The notes under the pieces: generated by a model
What the model saw: only the letters and a program-made list of their open reading frames with translations
Databases searched by the model: none
Told to the model about the DNA's origin: nothing
Shown: positions 1 to 6,930 of the stretch, piece after piece
Layout: each line of letters opens with the position of its first letter
Position numbering within the stretch: position 1 is the stretch's first letter
Origin: Candidatus Bathyarchaeum sp.
GTDB taxonomy: Archaea > Thermoproteota > Bathyarchaeia > Bathyarchaeales > Bathyarchaeaceae
DNA: 33,724 bases
NCBI GenBank assembly: GCA_003096235.1
Contig: PIXT01000108.1
Span: 1-33,724 of the forward strand
Reading direction: 5' to 3'
Translations under genes and position numbers: made by a program

Positions 1-60
1 ATTTGAACCCGCGACCTCTGCCTTACCAAGGCAATGCCCAACCAGCTAGGCCACCGAGGC
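1..60 (-). tRNA. tRNA-Thr (GGT anticodon), partial
   Basis: Read on the minus strand from position 60, the sequence gives an acceptor 5' strand GCCTCGG and a D-arm with GCC/GGC pairing. The anticodon stem TTGCC/GGCAG encloses the loop TTGGTAA, so the anticodon is GGT (Thr). The T-stem GCGGG and loop TTCAAAT follow, and then the window ends. About 13 bases (T-stem 3' strand, acceptor 3' strand and discriminator) lie outside the window. No intron is seen in the part present. Confidence 0.88.
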
Positions 61-239
61 TTATGCCAACATTGTTGTTGGTTTCTGCAATTCGACATGC
101 CGTTTGTTGTTTTTATGTTTTCTGCTTCAAAAATAACCAAAACGTCGAGGCAGGCTTTATTGTAGCGCCAAAAAGAGTTTTTCTGCCTGTTTTTTCTAGA
201 AATGTTTAATTTGGATTTAGGTTTCTATGTGGTGTAGCT

Positions 240-327
240 GCGGGGGTCGCCGAGCCAGGTCAAAGGCGCAGGGCTTAGGACCCTGTCCCGTAGGGGTTCG
301 TGGGTTCGAATCCCACTCCCCGCACCA
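240..327 (+). tRNA. tRNA-Leu (TAG anticodon) with encoded CCA
   Basis: This is a complete class II tRNA. The acceptor GCGGGGG pairs with TCCCCGC (one G-U pair) at 317-323, the discriminator is A at 324, and CCA is encoded at 325-327. The anticodon stem CAGGG/CCCTG encloses CTTAGGA, giving anticodon TAG. A long variable arm fits leucine. The T-arm is GTGGG-TTCGAAT-CCCAC. The last 26 bases recur at 6480-6505, where the copy is followed by a T-run (6506-6509). That T-run looks like the original downstream sequence of this gene before an element integrated at its 3' end. Confidence 0.95.
302..327 (+). repeat. Left attachment-site copy (att) at tRNA-Leu 3' end
   Basis: These 26 bases cover the T-loop, T-stem 3' strand, acceptor 3' strand and CCA of tRNA-Leu. 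They match 6480-6505 in the same orientation with a single A/G difference at the ninth base. The 3' ends of tRNA genes are the usual targets of archaeal tyrosine integrases, and the integrase start codon overlaps the final A of CCA. Confidence 0.85.
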
Positions 328-788
328 TGCGTGAACCCTGTCAAAATAACAAGATTTTCAAAGTAATCTGGAATCTTAGAAAGAAAGGCTATGCTGAATC
401 TACTGTTAACGGCTACAGTAAGAAACTAAGGTTACTCAATAAGTTTGTAAGTTTAGATGAACCTGAAATTGTAAACAGATTCATAGCCAATAAGCAAGAA
501 TGGACGAATAACTTCAAAGAGGTTGTAGTTAATGCATATCTGCATTATGTCCGATATTATGGTTTGAAGTGGGATAAACCAAAGTATAGACGTTCTGAAC
601 GGTTGCCAAATGTTCCTACAACTGAACAAGTGGAAAAACTAGACTCTGCAAGCATAGCAAGCCGATTCTACAAAATGGGATGCACCGTTATCGTTATTGG
701 CGATTCGGGAGTATGGAAGAACTTAAGCGATTTACCCTTTTACGTTAAGGTAACCAAAAAAACCATCCTTGGCAGAATTGCTAAATAA
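327..788 (+). pseudogene. Tyrosine integrase, N-terminal part only
   Basis: ATG at 327 overlaps the last base of the tRNA CCA. An upstream GTG at 300 is also in frame but lies inside the tRNA. About the first 105 residues look like a SAM-like core-binding domain of archaeal XerC/D-type integrases: a charged start, a GYAESTVNGYSKKL segment, and a helical region ending in the inter-domain linker RLPNVPTTEQVEKL. After that the sequence no longer resembles an integrase, and the catalytic Arg, HxxR and Tyr motifs are absent before the stop at 788. The total is about 153 residues against roughly 300 or more for the family. It is most likely a deletion or frameshift derivative of the enzyme that inserted the element. 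Confidence 0.75.
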
Positions 789-867
789 CATAAAACTGTA
801 GAATAGTTAAAGAGTTAAATGCTATCTGTCATCATAAAAGGTCTACTTTTCAAGGAGACTATGAGGG

Positions 868-2352
868 ATGGGAGACCTCGAAAAAAACATTCAAAATCCA
901 GACTCTGAAGAGAAGAAAGAATGCTACTTTTGTAAACCAATCAAATGGACTGCCTTTGAATTACCATCAAAACTCTCTGCATTCCTATACTCCAAGAAAA
1001 ACTTGTTTTTTGTTCTAATTATCGCAGTTATAGTTTATTTCATAACCTTTAATCAACCAGAAATTGTACGCAGAACCTTAACAACCTTTGTTTTTGCAGC
1101 AGGTTGTTGGATGCTCGAGGTATTTCCTTTACCAATAACGGGGTTAACAATACCTGTATTGCTAACATTGTTCGGAGTTTTTAACCCCCAAGAAGCATTC
1201 GCGCCTTTTTCAAACTCAATTATATTCCTTATGATTGGAGGTCTTGTTCTAGGTCAATCAATAAAAAAACATGGACTGGATAAATGGATTGGATACAACT
1301 TACTAACTTATTCCAAAGGCAAAATAGATAGACTAATTTTACTAGTTATGGCAGCCACCGCCTTCCTAAGTATGTGGATGTCAAACACTGTTGCAATAGC
1401 AGTAATTTTGCCAGTAATTCTTTCAATATTAACAGCAATGCCTGAAGAACTCGTTAACCTCAAACGCAAGATGCTTCTAGGCGTCTCCATAAGCACCTCA
1501 ATCGGCGGCACTGCAATGCTCACAGGAAGCACACCTGCAATGATAGCAGGAGCATTACTAAGCGAAACAATAACATTCGGGTTCATTGAATGGGCATACT
1601 ACGGATTACCCGTTTCTCTGCTGATATTAGCAACATCTTTTTTGTTGTTGAAAAAATTGTATCCCTCTCCAAAAATAACACTAAATCTAGATGCAATAAT
1701 TGAACAAAAAAAACAAATTGAAAAACTAAACACCACCCAGAAAAAAATACTTCTAATTTTTTTGGGAACAATAGTCTTCTGGTTCATGGGAAGCCAGTTT
1801 GAAGTCTGGCTCGGATTGCCCACATCAGTATCTAATGTAGCTATAGTGTCTGTACTCGCAGTTCTAATAATGTTCGGCCTAAACCTACTTGACCTTAAAG
1901 ATTTACAATCAATCCAATGGGAACTAATATTTCTAGTCGGAGGCGGAATTCTACTAGGCGAAGCAATGATTGCATCCGGTGCAGCAAGCGGCATAAGTAG
2001 CGCCATAGCATCAATGCATGGTTTAGCTCCCACAATAGGAATAATTGTTGTCTTGAGCCTTCTTTCTCTTCTTTTAACAAATTTTATTTCAAACAGCGCA
2101 ACTGCAGCCATTTTAATACCAATAGCAATCGAAACAGCAAACATTCTCGAAATGACGCCAGTCCCTTTTGTCATGGCAGTAGCCCTATCAGCAACCATAG
2201 CATTCATAACCCCCGTAGGAGTGCCCTCTACAGCCTTAATCTATTCAACAGGAATTATTCCAAGAAGCAGACTAATAAAAACAGGCATTTTAGCCGCGAT
2301 ACCCGCATTGTTAATCGTTCTCGCTGTAGTTTACATTTTTCCAGTTCCATAG
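868..2352 (+). CDS. DASS/SLC13-family sodium:anion symporter
   Basis: This 494-residue membrane protein probably takes up a divalent anion (sulfate, thiosulfate or a dicarboxylate) with sodium. It has a hydrophilic N-terminus of about 40 residues, then some 11-12 hydrophobic segments. The two family hallmark loops are present: WMSNTVAIAV near residue 172 and NFISNSATAAIL near residue 405, followed by a TPVGVPSTALIY stretch. The start at 868 is preceded by a purine-rich AAGGAG at 852-857, and an ATG at 861 is in another frame and soon stops. The next three genes handle persulfide and thiosulfate-like sulfur, so an inorganic sulfur anion is the favoured substrate. The sequence alone cannot separate this from a dicarboxylate. 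Confidence 0.88.
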   Translation: MGDLEKNIQNPDSEEKKECYFCKPIKWTAFELPSKLSAFLYSKKNLFFVLIIAVIVYFITFNQPEIVRRTLTTFVFAAGCWMLEVFPLPITGLTIPVLLTLFGVFNPQEAFAPFSNSIIFLMIGGLVLGQSIKKHGLDKWIGYNLLTYSKGKIDRLILLVMAATAFLSMWMSNTVAIAVILPVILSILTAMPEELVNLKRKMLLGVSISTSIGGTAMLTGSTPAMIAGALLSETITFGFIEWAYYGLPVSLLILATSFLLLKKLYPSPKITLNLDAIIEQKKQIEKLNTTQKKILLIFLGTIVFWFMGSQFEVWLGLPTSVSNVAIVSVLAVLIMFGLNLLDLKDLQSIQWELIFLVGGGILLGEAMIASGAASGISSAIASMHGLAPTIGIIVVLSLLSLLLTNFISNSATAAILIPIAIETANILEMTPVPFVMAVALSATIAFITPVGVPSTALIYSTGIIPRSRLIKTGILAAIPALLIVLAVVYIFPVP

Positions 2353-2376
2353 AAAAATGGCAAATTAATAAACAAC

Positions 2377-2395
2377 TGAAAAATCTTAAGTAAAA
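2377..2395 (+). promoter_or_regulatory. Putative promoter box of the CstB-like gene
   Basis: The stretch TGAAAAATCTTAAGTAAAA contains a BRE-like A-rich part and a TATA-like CTTAAGTAAA. It lies about 35-50 bases before the ATG at 2428. A nearly identical box is found at 3803-3823 before the transporter pair, which suggests separate but similarly controlled transcripts. Confidence 0.5.
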
Positions 2396-2427
2396 CTATA
2401 GTCGAATACAAAAAGGGTTTTATCACA

Positions 2428-3792
2428 ATGTTAATTCAAACAGTAAAATCTGAGATAGTTTCACACCTTTCATACATTATAGGTAATAACAATGAGGCAG
2501 CAGTAATCGACCCAAGACGAGACTGTAAAACATATCAAGAAATTGCCAAGAAATGGGGCGCAAAAATAAACTACATTTTTGAAACCCATAGAAACGAAGA
2601 CTACGTCACTGGCTCTTTAGAACTAGAAAAACTTACGGGTGCCACAATATTTCATGGTCCTGGACTGCCTTGGGGATTTGGCAAAACCATACAAGACAAC
2701 CAAGAACTCAAGGTAGGGTCACTAAAAATTAAAGCATTACACACTCCAGGGCACTCTCCAGATAGCACAAGTTATGTATTATACGACCTAGAAAGTGGAG
2801 AAGAGCCTGTAATGGTCTTCACAGGAGACACACTCTTTGTAGGAGATGTAGGTAGAACCGATTTTCTTGGAAAAAAAATGACGCCTGCAATGTCCGAGAA
2901 ATTGTATAACAGCATAAATGACAAACTTTTCTCCTTAGGTGACGGAGTAATAGTATGCCCTGCTCATGGTTCAGGGTCAGTGTGTGGCGCCAAAATAAGA
3001 CAAAGAGAAATAAGCACAATTGGAATTGAAAAGAAAACAAACCCAATGCTCAATCTAAGCAAAGAAGATTTTGTCAAAGAAAAAACAACTGAAAAGCACC
3101 AAACTCCACCATATTTCAAGCAAATGGAGGATTACAATCTTAATGGTCCCCCAATACTAGGTGAAATACCTAGTCCCCATCCTTTGAACCCTTCAGAATT
3201 TGAGAAAATTGCTAAGAACGCACACATTATCGATACAAGAACTCCCGCAGGTTTCGGAGCAGCCCATATAAAAGACTCCTTCAGCCTGACCCCTAAACGT
3301 CTATTAAATGTAGGCTGGATTGCAGACTACAACAAATCAATTTTACTGGTTGTCGAAGACCTAGAAGCCTTGGACTTTGCAGCAGATAACTTGTTCAGGC
3401 TCGGTTTAGATAAAATTGCAGGATACTTAGAAGGTGGCATAGAAGCTTGGTATAAACAAGGTTTACCCATTGCAAAGAACGGTTTGCTGTCAGTTCATGA
3501 ACTAAAAAATATGGTTGACACAAACCAAGATATTACAATCCTAGATGTTCGTCGAGAAAAAGAATGGAATGATGGACACCTGAATGGAGCAATGCGCATT
3601 TATCTTGGGCACCTGCCGAAACAAACCGATAAAATTCCTAAGGATAAACCAATAGTTGTTATGTGTAAAACAGGGAACAGGTCTAGTTTTGGGACAAGTA
3701 TATTGCTCCGAGCAGGATTCGCCAACGTCTATAACTGTTTGGGCGGCATAGAAGCGTGGATCAAAGCTGGTTACAAATTAACAACGTCATAA
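2428..3792 (+). CDS. CstB-like persulfide dioxygenase fused to two rhodanese domains
   Basis: This 454-residue cytoplasmic protein has three domains: a metallo-beta-lactamase fold (about 1-240), a first rhodanese domain (about 255-355) and a second one (about 365-454). The usual HxHxDH motif is replaced by THRNEDY, but the three iron ligands expected for persulfide dioxygenases are present: H54, H109 in HTPGHS and D134 in FTGDT. The first rhodanese domain has VVED where the catalytic Cys should be, so it is presumably inactive. The second has the active loop CKTGNRS with Cys413. This order and the spacing of ligands match CstB, which oxidises persulfides to sulfite or thiosulfate. The neighbouring anion and YeeE/YedE transporter genes fit sulfane-sulfur detoxification or use. 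Confidence 0.88.
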   Translation: MLIQTVKSEIVSHLSYIIGNNNEAAVIDPRRDCKTYQEIAKKWGAKINYIFETHRNEDYVTGSLELEKLTGATIFHGPGLPWGFGKTIQDNQELKVGSLKIKALHTPGHSPDSTSYVLYDLESGEEPVMVFTGDTLFVGDVGRTDFLGKKMTPAMSEKLYNSINDKLFSLGDGVIVCPAHGSGSVCGAKIRQREISTIGIEKKTNPMLNLSKEDFVKEKTTEKHQTPPYFKQMEDYNLNGPPILGEIPSPHPLNPSEFEKIAKNAHIIDTRTPAGFGAAHIKDSFSLTPKRLLNVGWIADYNKSILLVVEDLEALDFAADNLFRLGLDKIAGYLEGGIEAWYKQGLPIAKNGLLSVHELKNMVDTNQDITILDVRREKEWNDGHLNGAMRIYLGHLPKQTDKIPKDKPIVVMCKTGNRSSFGTSILLRAGFANVYNCLGGIEAWIKAGYKLTTS

Positions 3793-3802
3793 AAAATACA
3801 CT

Positions 3803-3823
3803 TGAAAAACCTTAAATTAAAAA
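3803..3823 (+). promoter_or_regulatory. Putative promoter box of the YeeE/YedE pair
   Basis: TGAAAAACCTTAAATTAAAA closely repeats the box at 2377-2395. The TATA-like part (3811-3820) is about 25-30 bases before the ATG at 3843, so the transcript would be leaderless or nearly so, a common archaeal arrangement. Confidence 0.5.
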
Positions 3824-3842
3824 CAAAACATCAAAGATATAC

Positions 3843-4304
3843 ATGTTTCCTCTTGGAATAGAACCTTATTTAGTTGGCGGAATAATAATCGGATTTGGAG
3901 TAGCACTAATATACCTAATAACAGGGCTCCATGCAACCCAAAGCAGCTTTTTCACAACAACATTATCTTGGTTCTCTAAACGAAAACAATTCCATAACCA
4001 AAAAAACATCAAAGAAAGAGGATGGAGATTAACCTTAGCTACAGGTCTAGTAATCGGAGCATTAATTTACACACTTACTCTTTCACCAACAGGATTCTGG
4101 ACAACATCAGTGCAATTGTGGCGATTAATTCTAGGCGGATTACTAGTAGGCTTTGGAACAAGACTATCCAGCGGATGCACCTCGGGACATGGAATAAGTG
4201 GACTAGCATCACTTTCTAAAACATCTCTTTATGCGGTAATCGTCTTCATGGGTGTAGCCATAGTTACAGCAAACATCGTTCAGATGTTGGGGATTTCACT
4301 ATGA
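3843..4304 (+). CDS. YeeE/YedE-family sulfur transporter, first half
   Basis: This 153-residue integral membrane protein has about four hydrophobic segments. It carries the hallmark SSGCTSGHGISG near residues 109-120, where the Cys is the conserved residue thought to relay thiosulfate in TsuA-type carriers. In many prokaryotes the YeeE fold is split into two similar half-length proteins. The next gene supplies the second half and overlaps by four bases (ATGA), so translation is coupled and a heteromeric carrier is likely. Its position after the CstB-like gene suggests import or export of thiosulfate or a related sulfur species. Confidence 0.87.
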   Translation: MFPLGIEPYLVGGIIIGFGVALIYLITGLHATQSSFFTTTLSWFSKRKQFHNQKNIKERGWRLTLATGLVIGALIYTLTLSPTGFWTTSVQLWRLILGGLLVGFGTRLSSGCTSGHGISGLASLSKTSLYAVIVFMGVAIVTANIVQMLGISL

Positions 4305-4705
4305 ACAAAAGAAACATAATAGTACTAATTGGTGGCATATTATTTGGTTTCGGTCTAGCATATAGTGGAATGACCAAACAAGAAATCGTTCTAAGTTTCC
4401 TCAAATTAGAAGATTTGGGGCTAATATTTGTCTTAGGCGGTGCAGCATTGGTTGGAGCATTTGCAATTAACATATTAGCAAAATATCAAAAAAAGCCAGT
4501 ACTTGGCGGTGAATTCAAACCAAGACACAGAATTCTATCATGGAAGACCATAATCGGTGCAATTATCTTTGGAATCGGGTGGGGAATTTCAGGTCAATGT
4601 CCAGGTTCTGCAGTGGCAAGTCTTGGTACAGGCAATTTACCCGTTTTACTTGGAATTATTGCTATGTTCGTTGGTGCCTACCTAAAAGGACTTTTAGACT
4701 CCTAA
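4301..4705 (+). CDS. YeeE/YedE-family sulfur transporter, second half
   Basis: This 134-residue membrane protein is the partner of the preceding gene, with the overlap ATGA at 4301-4304. It opens with an FGFGLAYSGMT segment typical of the second half and carries the matching Cys motif GISGQCPGSA near residue 100. Together the two proteins approach the length of a single-chain YeeE/TsuA. The stop codon directly abuts the stop codon of the convergent minus-strand gene at 4706, with no spacer, which hints at a rearrangement joint. Confidence 0.87.
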   Translation: MNKRNIIVLIGGILFGFGLAYSGMTKQEIVLSFLKLEDLGLIFVLGGAALVGAFAINILAKYQKKPVLGGEFKPRHRILSWKTIIGAIIFGIGWGISGQCPGSAVASLGTGNLPVLLGIIAMFVGAYLKGLLDS

Positions 4706-5350
4706 TTAAGATTTAATCCAATATAGATACGTAGCCTCAGAACTGAACATTTTAGTTAACAATGTAGGTGTAACTCTATTAGCTTTGATAAAAGGTTGAC
4801 GCGCAAACTCAGTTAGATGTTCTAAAATCTTTTTCTTATTTTCATCAGACAGTTTCGTGAAAAAAGTTTTACAATAAACCTCAGATTTAGCAAAATCAAA
4901 GTCAAAACCGTGAGATTCCAAGAAGCTTCTAGCTTCTTTTTCTTTTGAGCGCATATCTATATTGTAATCAACTCTAGCCATTCCTGCTTTCTCAAAAAAC
5001 GGATTATATCGAGCCATAACCGCTAGAGCCTCAACTGCTTTGGCGTCTACTTTGGACAACGTCTCTTTTACTAGATATGCGCCTAATCCTATTCCCCTAA
5101 TTTTTGGATGAATAACAACTCTGCTTATTCGGGCAATTTCTTCATTAATCAAATTAGCTCTGTGAAGGTCACCGGGAGTGAAAACATATCTTTGACCAAA
5201 AACCATGTTTCGTGGCTTAAGATTAAGATAAGACCTAGAATAAACAATAACTCCAATCAATTCACCACTAAAGAGAAGCTTAAAACAGTCTCTTGCATGC
5301 AAGCCCTCAGACTTTTCGTGACGCTTTGACCTGTAATGAAACCTGCTCAA
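4706..5350 (-). CDS. GNAT acetyltransferase domain, C-terminal part of a COG2401-type protein
   Basis: This is a 214-residue reading frame with an acetyl-CoA-binding loop HPKIRGIGLGAYL, preceded by ISRVV as in GNAT enzymes. The frame opens at a TTG directly after an in-frame TAG (5353-5351). The sequence upstream in the same frame is the tail of an ABC-type ATPase, so this was originally the acetyltransferase end of the archaeal ATPase-GNAT fusion family (COG2401). It could persist as a stand-alone acetyltransferase, but no convincing ribosome site precedes the TTG. It is probably a fragment. The substrate is unknown. Confidence 0.65.
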   Translation of the reverse strand: MSRFHYRSKRHEKSEGLHARDCFKLLFSGELIGVIVYSRSYLNLKPRNMVFGQRYVFTPGDLHRANLINEEIARISRVVIHPKIRGIGLGAYLVKETLSKVDAKAVEALAVMARYNPFFEKAGMARVDYNIDMRSKEKEARSFLESHGFDFDFAKSEVYCKTFFTKLSDENKKKILEHLTEFARQPFIKANRVTPTLLTKMFSSEATYLYWIKS

Positions 5351-5566
5351 CTAGTAGTAATCGTCTATGCAACCATTCTCAACCTGAATTTTGTCAAAAA
5401 TTGAGCAACCATCCCGCCTAGCACAATATTCAGTAACTTCAACATCATTTTCATACCCCTTCTTCACAACAATGTCTGGCTGGAAATCCCACAAAAAATC
5501 ATGATGAGTAGACGCCACAACAACAGTTTTTCCTAACTTGCGAGCTACTTTTTGAACCAAAAAACC
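5351..5566 (-). pseudogene. Remnant of the ABC-ATPase part of the COG2401-type fusion
   Basis: About 72 codons between a TAG at 5569-5567 and a TAG at 5353-5351 encode the end of an ABC-type ATPase: a KLGKTVVVASTHHDF strand with the H-loop-like His, followed by a degenerate tail. The Walker A, signature and Walker B regions that should precede it are missing. The frame continues directly into the GNAT domain if the amber codon is ignored. The remnant begins only 18 bases after the stop of the small gene upstream, so the ATPase body appears to have been deleted. Confidence 0.68.
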
Positions 5567-5584
5567 CTAAAATTAAAAATAAAC

Positions 5585-5890
5585 TCAAAAAAATGCCTCA
5601 TCAGTCTCATCTACGATGCAGTATGCTTTGGCGGTTTCCTGAAAGAGGTCAAGTGCCCGCAGCAAAAGAATCTCCAATCCCTTAAGAAACAAATGATGAT
5701 TAGCTTCTAGTACATCATCCGGAGGATTGTAGGAAACATACTTGTCCTTAAGCTCTCTGAAGCACTCAAAAAACTTCTACTCCTCAAAAGTAAAACAGTT
5801 CCAATCAATCTTCGTATTACGCCTTACACTGGGAACTTTCAAGTTCTCCTCAAGCCCCACAACCCGTTTACCTAAATCCGAAATTTTCAC
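5585..5890 (-). pseudogene. Small unrecognised gene with one in-frame amber codon
   Basis: A GTG start at 5890 overlaps the stop of the upstream HTH gene. From there a single frame of 101 codons runs to a TGA at 5587-5585. The only interruption is TAG at 5779-5777. The product is helical and acidic, with segments such as FFECFRELKDKY and KAYCIVDETDEAFF at the C-terminus. I do not recognise the family. Retention of one frame on both sides of the TAG argues for recent decay, or less likely for readthrough. Confidence 0.5.
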
Positions 5891-6280
5891 GGCACAAACA
5901 CGCCACTCTTAGCTTTTTTCTCCAAATTCTCCAAGCGACTGAATAGCTCAGGCAAAACAGCAACCTCCAAAATCTTGCTGTTAACCTTCAACATAATGTT
6001 AAGAGCACCCAACTGAGCAGCTTCTTGAGTCCCGTAAGAAGCCTAACACTAGCCTGACGATAAATCTGCTCAAAACGATTAACAGTCTTCAACAAAATCG
6101 CTTGAATATCATCTAACTCCTGAAGTGCGGTCTGCCAATCTCCACGAGATTCAAAATCATAATACAGAGTCCTTTCAGATCACCCATATTTTTCGCTTAA
6201 CTGTTTCACAATCTCTCAGACCAATTAAAGCCCATTCCTTCAAGCTTCAACAATTCTAAGCGCCTAAAAACAGTATCCAT
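5887..6280 (-). pseudogene. Decayed helix-turn-helix gene, terminase-small-subunit-like in style
   Basis: From ATG at 6280 the frame begins MDTVFRRLELLKLEGMGFNW and hits a stop after about 23 codons. Shifting frame restores VKQLSEKYG, a TGA, then SERTLYYDFESR and a long helical stretch. A further single-base shift near 6030 restores TQEAAQLGALNIMLKV down to the stop at 5889-5887. The pattern of an N-terminal HTH (WSE-VKQLSEKYG-SERTLYYDF) followed by long helices resembles phage or archaeal-virus DNA-recognition proteins such as terminase small subunits. That likeness is an impression, not a match. At least three lesions make it a pseudogene. Confidence 0.55.
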
Positions 6281-6479
6281 GTCATATGACTCCCTTAAAT
6301 CTGAAAATTTTCTTCAAAAACGACAGATATTTACCACTAAGAGCGGTAAAGAATGCCATAACTATTTTTTCAATAATCAATGATTTCTTTCTTCAAAAAG
6401 CAAAAAATCAGCTTTTATGCTTAAACCGTGGTAAAAACAAAAAAGGGGGAGTTTGCGGGTGACATCTCCATGCTATAGG

Positions 6480-6505
6480 GGGTTCGAGTCCCACTCCCCG
6501 CACCA
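6480..6505 (+). repeat. Right attachment-site copy: tRNA-Leu 3' fragment
   Basis: Twenty-six bases match tRNA-Leu 302-327 with one mismatch, ending in CCA and followed by TTTTA. There is no tRNA body before it, so this is not a gene. It marks the right boundary of the integrated element, and the T-run after it is probably the native terminator of tRNA-Leu. Confidence 0.85.
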
Positions 6506-6538
6506 TTTTACTGTAGACAATATTTTCACCTATTTTTG

Positions 6539-6720
6539 ATGCTTGACGCAAAAGAAAACAAAGAAAAAACTCAAGTAATCAAAACAAGGAAACGTCTAGA
6601 ATGTCACAGCATCAAATTAGAACATACAGAACGCTCAAATTGAGCCGCAAATGTAAGAAGGGTTTGCTGAGGCTTTTGCACGGGCAATAGAGGAAGAAAA
6701 AATGAACAAAACTTACTACT
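6539..6720 (+). pseudogene. Frameshifted copy of the small gene next to CYTH (left inverted-repeat arm)
   Basis: ATG at 6539 opens MLDAKENKEKTQVIKTRKRL. A shift of frame near 6595 then gives SQHQIRTYRTLKL and, after another shift near 6660, EFAEAFARAIEEEKMN. The minus-strand frame starting at 16419 carries the same three segments in one frame, and a 42-base block (6603-6644) is identical to the complement of 16274-16315. The left copy is therefore a broken duplicate. It begins only 34 bases after the right att repeat. Confidence 0.6.
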
Positions 6721-6800
6721 GTTGCTTTGGTCACTTTCATTTCTGCACATGAGCCTTTTCAGCCCCACTTCTTTCAATGCGTTTGTTTCCCACAAAAAAG
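6539..6800 (+). repeat. Inverted-repeat arm A (pairs with 16117-16390)
   Basis: Most of this stretch matches the complement of 16117-16390 with scattered small gaps. It includes a 42-base identical block and, near its right end, the shared run GAGCCTTTTCAGCCCCA. The arm covers the small convergent gene and the segment up to the 3' flank of surface protein 1. Confidence 0.75.
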
Positions 6801-6930
6801 GGGAGGGGAAATTGTTTGTTTATTTTCGTTTTCGTATTACCCAAAAAGCTGCGACGCCTATGACACATGCAACTGCAACAGCTGCGATGATTGCTACTTC
6901 AGTAGAAATCAAAGGCGCTTCTGTTGTTGG
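6788..6930 (-). repeat. Near-identical 3' segment of surface protein 1 (pairs with 15417-15560)
   Basis: This 143-base stretch covers the last part of the stalk, the membrane anchor, the stop codon and the flank up to TTTTTTGTGGGA. It matches the 3' end of surface protein 2 in inverted orientation, with only a few differences. Similarity elsewhere in the two genes is far lower, which points to gene conversion or a recent exchange of the anchor module. Confidence 0.8.

Larger units (their letters stand above)
328..6505. mobile_element. Integrated element bounded by tRNA-Leu att repeats, sulfur cargo, partly decayed
   Basis: The element is delimited by a 26-base direct repeat of the tRNA-Leu 3' end (302-327 and 6480-6505). 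Directly inside the left end is the N-terminal part of a tyrosine integrase. The left and centre hold four intact sulfur-related transport and oxidation genes on the plus strand. The right third holds decayed minus-strand genes: an ATPase-acetyltransferase remnant, a small gene with an amber codon, and an HTH gene with frameshifts. The integrase lacks its catalytic domain, so the element is probably fixed in place. Whether the sulfur genes arrived with the element or later is an inference from position. Confidence 0.72.

Noticed and set aside
3..209. Plus-strand open frame of 68 codons at the left edge
   Set aside because: It runs antisense through tRNA-Thr and has no ribosome site or recognisable features.
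1599..2207. Long minus-strand frame inside the DASS gene
   Set aside because: Shadow of a strongly supported membrane-protein gene. Its composition follows from the complement.
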